This document shows, one piece after another, positions 44,647-48,142 of a DNA stretch of 48,142 bases (positions within the stretch are counted from its first letter, which is position 1; each line of letters begins with the position of its first letter). Below the pieces are notes generated by a model that had not been told where the DNA came from, did not search any database, and was given only the letters and a program-made list of their open reading frames with translations. This stretch comes from Ferruginibacter sp. (GTDB lineage Bacteria > Bacteroidota > Bacteroidia > Chitinophagales > Chitinophagaceae), in contig JAOAUI010000331.1 of assembly GCA_030157685.1 (NCBI GenBank), forward strand, positions 1 through 48,142. The letters are read 5' to 3'. Both the position numbers and the translations under genes were made by a program.

Positions 44647-44689
44647 AGTGATGTGAGAGCAATGTGAAAGTGATGTAAGAGCGATTGAA
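44647..44689. repeat. Two tandem 21-22 bp units
   Basis: AGTGATGTGAGAGCAATGTGAA is followed by AGTGATGTAAGAGCGATTGAA. Apart from this, the terminator and the 76-bp element, the gap of about 430 bases before htpG shows nothing recognisable. Confidence 0.5.
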
Positions 44690-44722
44690 AGCGTTAAAAA
44701 TATTTACACTCCCCCTACTGGC

Positions 44723-44798
44723 AAGTCTTCCGATAGGATGACTTGATGCCTTTTAAATTTGCGCCGATTGTATCGGGGGATTTGAAAAACAGAAGCTC
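44723..44798. repeat. 76-bp flanking element, copy B
   Basis: Same length and orientation as copy A, 79% identical by hand alignment, with differences concentrated in the centre and at every third base. It lies just upstream of the htpG promoter. Confidence 0.75.
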
Positions 44799-44889
44799 AT
44801 TACCGTTACTATAGCACCAGGCAAGTAAAACTTTGCCGAAGTTGTTTTTGCTACTAAATGCCAACCTGACAGCAAAAACCAATTGGTAC

Positions 44890-44897
44890 TATGTTTG
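44890..44897 (+). promoter_or_regulatory. -7 box of htpG
   Basis: TATGTTTG matches TAnnTTTG perfectly, 26 bases before the htpG start. No CIRCE-like inverted repeat was seen nearby. Confidence 0.55.
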
Positions 44898-44923
44898 CAG
44901 CCTGCCCATAAAAATATCACACC

Positions 44924-46777
44924 ATGCAAAAAGGAAGTATACGGGTACAAACGGAGAATATTTTCCCCATCATCAAGAAATTTTTATACAGCGAACATGA
45001 CATTTTTATACGTGAGCTTGTCAGTAATGCAGTGGACGCCAACCAGAAACTGAAAACCCTTTCATCTATCGGCGAGGCCAAAGGCGAACTGGGTGATTTG
45101 AGAATTGATATTAAGATTGACAAGGAGAAAAAGACATTGACCATTTCTGATACCGGTATTGGCATGACCGAAGAAGAAATTGATAAATACCTGAACCAGG
45201 TGGCTTTTAGCGGTGCGGAAGAATTTCTGGAAAAATATAAGGGGCAGAATGAAGCCAACATCATTGGGCATTTTGGATTGGGCTTTTACAGCTCATTTAT
45301 GGTGAGTGATAAAGTGGAGGTTTTTTCTAAAAGTTTTAAGGAGGGAAGCAAAGCCGTAAGATGGGAGTGTGATGGCAGCCCCGAATTTAGTTTGGAAGAA
45401 GTGGAAAAAGAAAGCCGTGGTACTGATATTGTTTTGCATTTGAATGCTGAAAGTGAGGAATTTCTGGAACCATCCAGGATAAGTACAGTGCTTGAAAAAT
45501 TCTGTCGGTTCTTACCTATTCCTATCTTTTTTGAAGACAAGCAGATCAATAACCCAACACCGGCCTGGACAAAAAAGCCATCTGAATTAACCGACGAAGA
45601 TTACCAGAATTTTTATAAAGAATTATATCCCTTTGGCGAAGCGCCTTTGTTCTGGATACATTTGAATGTAGATTATCCGTTTAACCTTACCGGCATTTTA
45701 TATTTCCCTAAAATTAAGCAGAGCTACGAGATACAGAAAGACAAAATTCAATTGTACAGTAACCAGGTTTTTGTAACTGATGAGGTTAAAGATATTGTAC
45801 CTGAATTTTTAATGCTGATGCATGGTGTGATTGACAGTCCGGATATACCGTTGAATGTGAGCCGCAGTTATTTACAGGGCGATCCGAATGTGCGTAAGAT
45901 CAACAGTCACATTACCAAAAAAGTAGCCGATAAACTGGAAGAGATATTTAAAAACGACCGTAAACAGTTTGAAGAAAAATGGGAAAGCCTGGGACTGTTT
46001 GTGAAGTACGGTATGATGACCGATGATAAGTTTTTAGAGAAGGCGAATAAATTTCATATTCTCGAAGCGACTCCGGCCCCCTCTAACTCCCCCGAAGGGG
46101 GAGGACTTACCGAAGCGAAGTTTTATACTTTGGAAGAGTATAGATTAGCAACGGAAACCCTGCAAAAAAATAAAGATGGTAAACTTGTTATTCTCTATAC
46201 AACCAATCCGGTGCAGCAGGATGCTTATATACAACAGGCCGCAGTAAAGGGTTACATTGTAGTTAAGCTTGAAACCATCATTGACAATGGTTTTTTAAAC
46301 CAGATGGAAATGAAATGGGAGAACGTGCAGTTTGTACGTGTGGACAGCGATATTGTTGATAATTTAATTGATAAGCAGGAGGGCGGTGACAGTGTGTTGA
46401 GCAAAGACGATGAAGGAAAACTGAAAGAGCTTTTTGCAGTTAAAAATCCTGAAATAAATGTATCGGTAGAAGTGAAGGGATTAAGTGCTGATGCACCGCC
46501 GGTTGTTGCTACCCGGCCCGAGTTTATGCGCCGTATGAAAGATATGGCGGCCATGCAGGGCGGTATGGGAGCGTTTTATGCCAACATGCCCGATGAGGTT
46601 ACGCTTACCGTAAATGGTAACCATGCCATTTATAAAACAGTATTGGCCGAGGCTGAAAAAGAAAAGCAGGAAAAACTGGTACATAATTTAGCCGACCTGG
46701 CTTTGTTGTCGCAGGGATTATTAAAAGGAAACAGTTTAACCAGTTTTATAAACAGGAGTGTTGAATTGATGAGTTGA
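44924..46777 (+). CDS. htpG: Hsp90-family chaperone HtpG
   Basis: A 617-residue cytosolic ATP-dependent chaperone that remodels client proteins late in folding. The N-terminal GHKL ATPase motifs are intact: RELVSNAVDANQKL (Glu31 catalytic, Asn35), ISDTGIGMT (Asp76) and GHFGLGFYSSFMV. The middle domain carries GVIDSPDIPLNVSRSYLQGD with the conserved arginine, and the C-terminal dimerisation domain follows. Around residues 384-399 the sequence ATPAPSNSPEGGGLTEA interrupts the usual FxLL-x(4-6)-YxTLxEY junction. It is encoded by a GC-rich palindromic element and makes the protein slightly longer than expected. The reading frame stays open, so the protein is probably functional. Own promoter; convergent with the methyltransferase gene. 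Confidence 0.95.
   Translation: MQKGSIRVQTENIFPIIKKFLYSEHDIFIRELVSNAVDANQKLKTLSSIGEAKGELGDLRIDIKIDKEKKTLTISDTGIGMTEEEIDKYLNQVAFSGAEEFLEKYKGQNEANIIGHFGLGFYSSFMVSDKVEVFSKSFKEGSKAVRWECDGSPEFSLEEVEKESRGTDIVLHLNAESEEFLEPSRISTVLEKFCRFLPIPIFFEDKQINNPTPAWTKKPSELTDEDYQNFYKELYPFGEAPLFWIHLNVDYPFNLTGILYFPKIKQSYEIQKDKIQLYSNQVFVTDEVKDIVPEFLMLMHGVIDSPDIPLNVSRSYLQGDPNVRKINSHITKKVADKLEEIFKNDRKQFEEKWESLGLFVKYGMMTDDKFLEKANKFHILEATPAPSNSPEGGGLTEAKFYTLEEYRLATETLQKNKDGKLVILYTTNPVQQDAYIQQAAVKGYIVVKLETIIDNGFLNQMEMKWENVQFVRVDSDIVDNLIDKQEGGDSVLSKDDEGKLKELFAVKNPEINVSVEVKGLSADAPPVVATRPEFMRRMKDMAAMQGGMGAFYANMPDEVTLTVNGNHAIYKTVLAEAEKEKQEKLVHNLADLALLSQGLLKGNSLTSFINRSVELMS
46073..46118 (+). repeat. Palindromic element inside the htpG reading frame
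   Basis: CTCCCCC-GAA-GGGGGAG forms a perfect 7-bp hairpin within a C-rich then G-rich block unlike the surrounding codons. The block is bounded by 8-bp direct repeats CGAAGCGA (46073-46080 and 46111-46118). It looks like an interspersed palindromic repeat that entered a surface loop of the protein. Confidence 0.65.
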
Positions 46778-46805
46778 GGCACCAGTTGAAAAGTTAATAA
46801 AGTTG

Positions 46806-46835
46806 AAAAGGGTTGCAATTGTTGCAGTCCTTTTT
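46806..46835. terminator. Bidirectional terminator between htpG and the methyltransferase gene
   Basis: AAAAGG and CCTTTTT flank an inner TGCAA-TTG-TTGCA hairpin. The 3' side touches the methyltransferase stop codon, so one structure can serve both convergent genes. Confidence 0.6.
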
Positions 46836-47553
46836 ATTTATTTTCAAGAATTACCGCTTCTATATATTTCATCTTTTTGCTGTACCAGGTTTCTGTAAAT
46901 CCTGACTTTAAGAAAAGTTCTTTATGTAGCGGGTTTACATAAATGATGTTGATCTGGCGTGGGTTATTTTGAAGACTGGTGAAAATATTATTTACTACCG
47001 CACTCATGATAATTTCATCAAAAGGGTTGAAGAAAAAAATGCAATCTACATCATCGGGTATTTCAAAATAAAAAGCATCGTTGTTTATTACTTTATATTC
47101 AAGCGCCGGGATTTTTTGTTTGGTGATAGCTAGATTTTCTTTTGCTGCTTCACATAAGCCTCTTGCAAAATCAAGCCCGGTAACCTGTTTAAAACCCTGA
47201 TGGGCAGCTACACATAAAGCCCTGCCTTTTCCACTTCCCATGTCTAAAAAATGATTGCCGGGTTTGTTGTTTGTGGTTTGTGGTTCGTTGTTTGTTTGTT
47301 GTTTTTTTTTGTTGTTAGAATCTAATTGGTTAAAAATCTCTTCCAGCAAAGTATAACTTACCGGCATATAGATGGTGGCATGTGAAATATCTATTCCTTG
47401 TTTTTCCAGTTTGTGTAACTCATCGGCCCCTGTGGTGTTGATGCCGTATTTTTTTTCGCCTTTAATTTCCTGTTTGATCATGTACCAGGCAATTGTAGCA
47501 TCCCAGTTAATGAACAGGAAATAAAAATATTTTATGTAGCTGAAGAATTTCAT
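46834..47553 (-). CDS. Class I SAM-dependent methyltransferase
   Basis: A 239-residue protein with a Rossmann-fold methyltransferase core. Motif I is HFLDMGSGKGRALCVAAHQG (about residues 101-120), then GLDFARGLCEAAKENL (motif II acidic residue), a NNDAFYFEIPDDVDCIFFFN block with a following PFDE (motif IV-like), and a C-terminal strand with KSGFTETWYSKK. The first 60 residues are aromatic and Lys-rich, with FSYIKYFYFLFINWD, and may associate with the membrane. Residues of about 78-98 are a Gln/Asn/Thr/Lys low-complexity linker encoded by GTTTGTGGTTTGTGG-type repeats. Substrate is unknown. Its ATG overlaps the recJ stop by 4 nt (ATGA), implying translational coupling, although no functional link with RecJ is obvious. 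Confidence 0.82.
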   Translation of the reverse strand: MKFFSYIKYFYFLFINWDATIAWYMIKQEIKGEKKYGINTTGADELHKLEKQGIDISHATIYMPVSYTLLEEIFNQLDSNNKKKQQTNNEPQTTNNKPGNHFLDMGSGKGRALCVAAHQGFKQVTGLDFARGLCEAAKENLAITKQKIPALEYKVINNDAFYFEIPDDVDCIFFFNPFDEIIMSAVVNNIFTSLQNNPRQINIIYVNPLHKELFLKSGFTETWYSKKMKYIEAVILENK

Positions 47554-48142
47554 GATTCGCTGCTGCGCAGGTCAATCACTTTTAGTTGTAAACTCACATT
47601 GCCATTCCATTCGTTTTCATCTAAAGTAAAAACAATATCAACAGGTTTTTTCAGCAGTTCAAATTTATCGGCCAGGTTAAAACCAATGCCGGTAAAGGAG
47701 AATTTATCCTGCTTCACAACAAAACGTACATGCTGCTCTTTTACAATTTTTGAATAACCGGTATCCTGTACATTTTTTGCAACAAAAACCGGCCGCATAT
47801 TTTCTGGCCCGAAGGGTTCCATCTGGCAGATGATGCTGTAAAAATTCTGCGTAAGATCGGCAAATGAAATTTCGGTATCAATAATAATTTCGGGTATCAA
47901 CAGATGCTCAGGAATTGTGGCAACAACTGTTTCTTCAAACTTATTGGCAAATGCTTCTACATTTTCCGGCAATAGCGAAAGCCCTGCTGCGGCAAAATGG
48001 CCGCCATAGCCTAACAAATATTCACGGCATGCATGTATGGCTTCGTATAAATTAAAACCTGGTACACTCCTGGCACTGCCTGTTGCTATGCCGCTGCTTT
48101 CGGTAAGCACAACGGTTGGCCGAAAATAAGTTTCAATCAGTC
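47550..48142 (-). CDS. recJ: Single-strand-specific 5'-3' exonuclease RecJ, C-terminal part
   Basis: About 197 codons are visible; the gene begins beyond the right edge. The frame is open to the edge, reading ETYFRPTVVLTESSGIATGS followed by ARSVPGFNLYEAI, then LLGYGGHFAAAGLSL, which is the DHHA1 RNA/DNA-binding motif (GGH-x-A-A-A-G). The OB-fold segment MEPFGPENMRPVF and the end DIVFTLDENEWNGNVSLQLK, with VIDLRSS, are typical of RecJ C-termini. RecJ resects 5' ends in the RecF recombination pathway and in base-excision and mismatch repair. The DHH catalytic half lies outside the window. It is followed by, and overlaps, the methyltransferase gene. Confidence 0.92.
   Translation of the reverse strand, partial: LIETYFRPTVVLTESSGIATGSARSVPGFNLYEAIHACREYLLGYGGHFAAAGLSLLPENVEAFANKFEETVVATIPEHLLIPEIIIDTEISFADLTQNFYSIICQMEPFGPENMRPVFVAKNVQDTGYSKIVKEQHVRFVVKQDKFSFTGIGFNLADKFELLKKPVDIVFTLDENEWNGNVSLQLKVIDLRSSES

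Overview
The window comes from a Bacteroidota chromosome, most likely a Chitinophagaceae-like bacterium. The evidence is: perfect Bacteroidota-type -7 boxes (TAnnTTTG) upstream of rpsL, fusA, htpG and other genes; type IX secretion (T9SS) C-terminal sorting domains; a TonB-dependent receptor paired with a DUF5689 lipoprotein; and giant Bacteroidota-style Rhs proteins. No rRNA, tRNA or CRISPR array was seen. The window is cut inside a gene at both ends.

Layout. (1) 1-1.25 kb, minus strand: a tight operon of an unrecognised protein that resembles DNA polymerase III psi (HolD) at its C-terminus, rdgB, and a thioesterase cut by the left edge. (2) 1.3-5.9 kb, plus strand: ilvE, then rpsL-rpsG and fusA, the latter with its own promoter and a leader of about 200 nt. 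(3) 6.0-7.5 kb: a small outer-membrane barrel and a PolB-like 3'-5' exonuclease, separated by short-word repeat islands. (4) 7.7-16.7 kb: a divergent secreted/envelope locus. On the minus strand are a T9SS protein with a PHP metallo-phosphoesterase domain and an endonuclease/exonuclease/phosphatase (EEP) enzyme; on the plus strand are a TonB-dependent receptor and a DUF5689 lipoprotein. Together they look like a phosphoester or nucleic-acid scavenging unit. Between the two minus genes lies a degenerate 21-22 bp repeat array containing a 38-bp perfect palindrome. (5) 16.8-21 kb: a secreted protein made of five near-identical repeats of about 209 residues.

(6) 21.2-43.0 kb is the most interesting region. 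An Xre regulator, with three 20-bp direct repeats at its promoter, is divergent from a six-gene run: a coiled-coil/beta-barrel envelope protein, a secreted Fn3-like protein, a 2314-residue protein with a TcB/SpvB-like N-terminus, a 275-residue exported protein, a 3036-residue Rhs protein with an AHH (HNH/EndoVII) nuclease tip, and an Imm11-like immunity protein whose start overlaps the toxin stop codon. I read this as a Sec-exported, two-part (TcB/TcC-like) Rhs polymorphic toxin system with its own outer-membrane component. The nuclease tip and immunity gene are much more AT-rich than the Rhs core, as expected for exchangeable tips.

(7) 43.0-44.9 kb is a repeat-rich scar. It holds GTAG-headed REP-like hairpins, two tandem 3' remnants of a REP-associated (IS200-like) transposase, and a small secreted-protein gene bracketed by two diverged 76-bp elements. 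(8) 44.9-48.1 kb: htpG, carrying a GC-rich palindromic element inside its reading frame, then on the minus strand a recJ gene (cut by the right edge) overlapping a methyltransferase gene by 4 nt.
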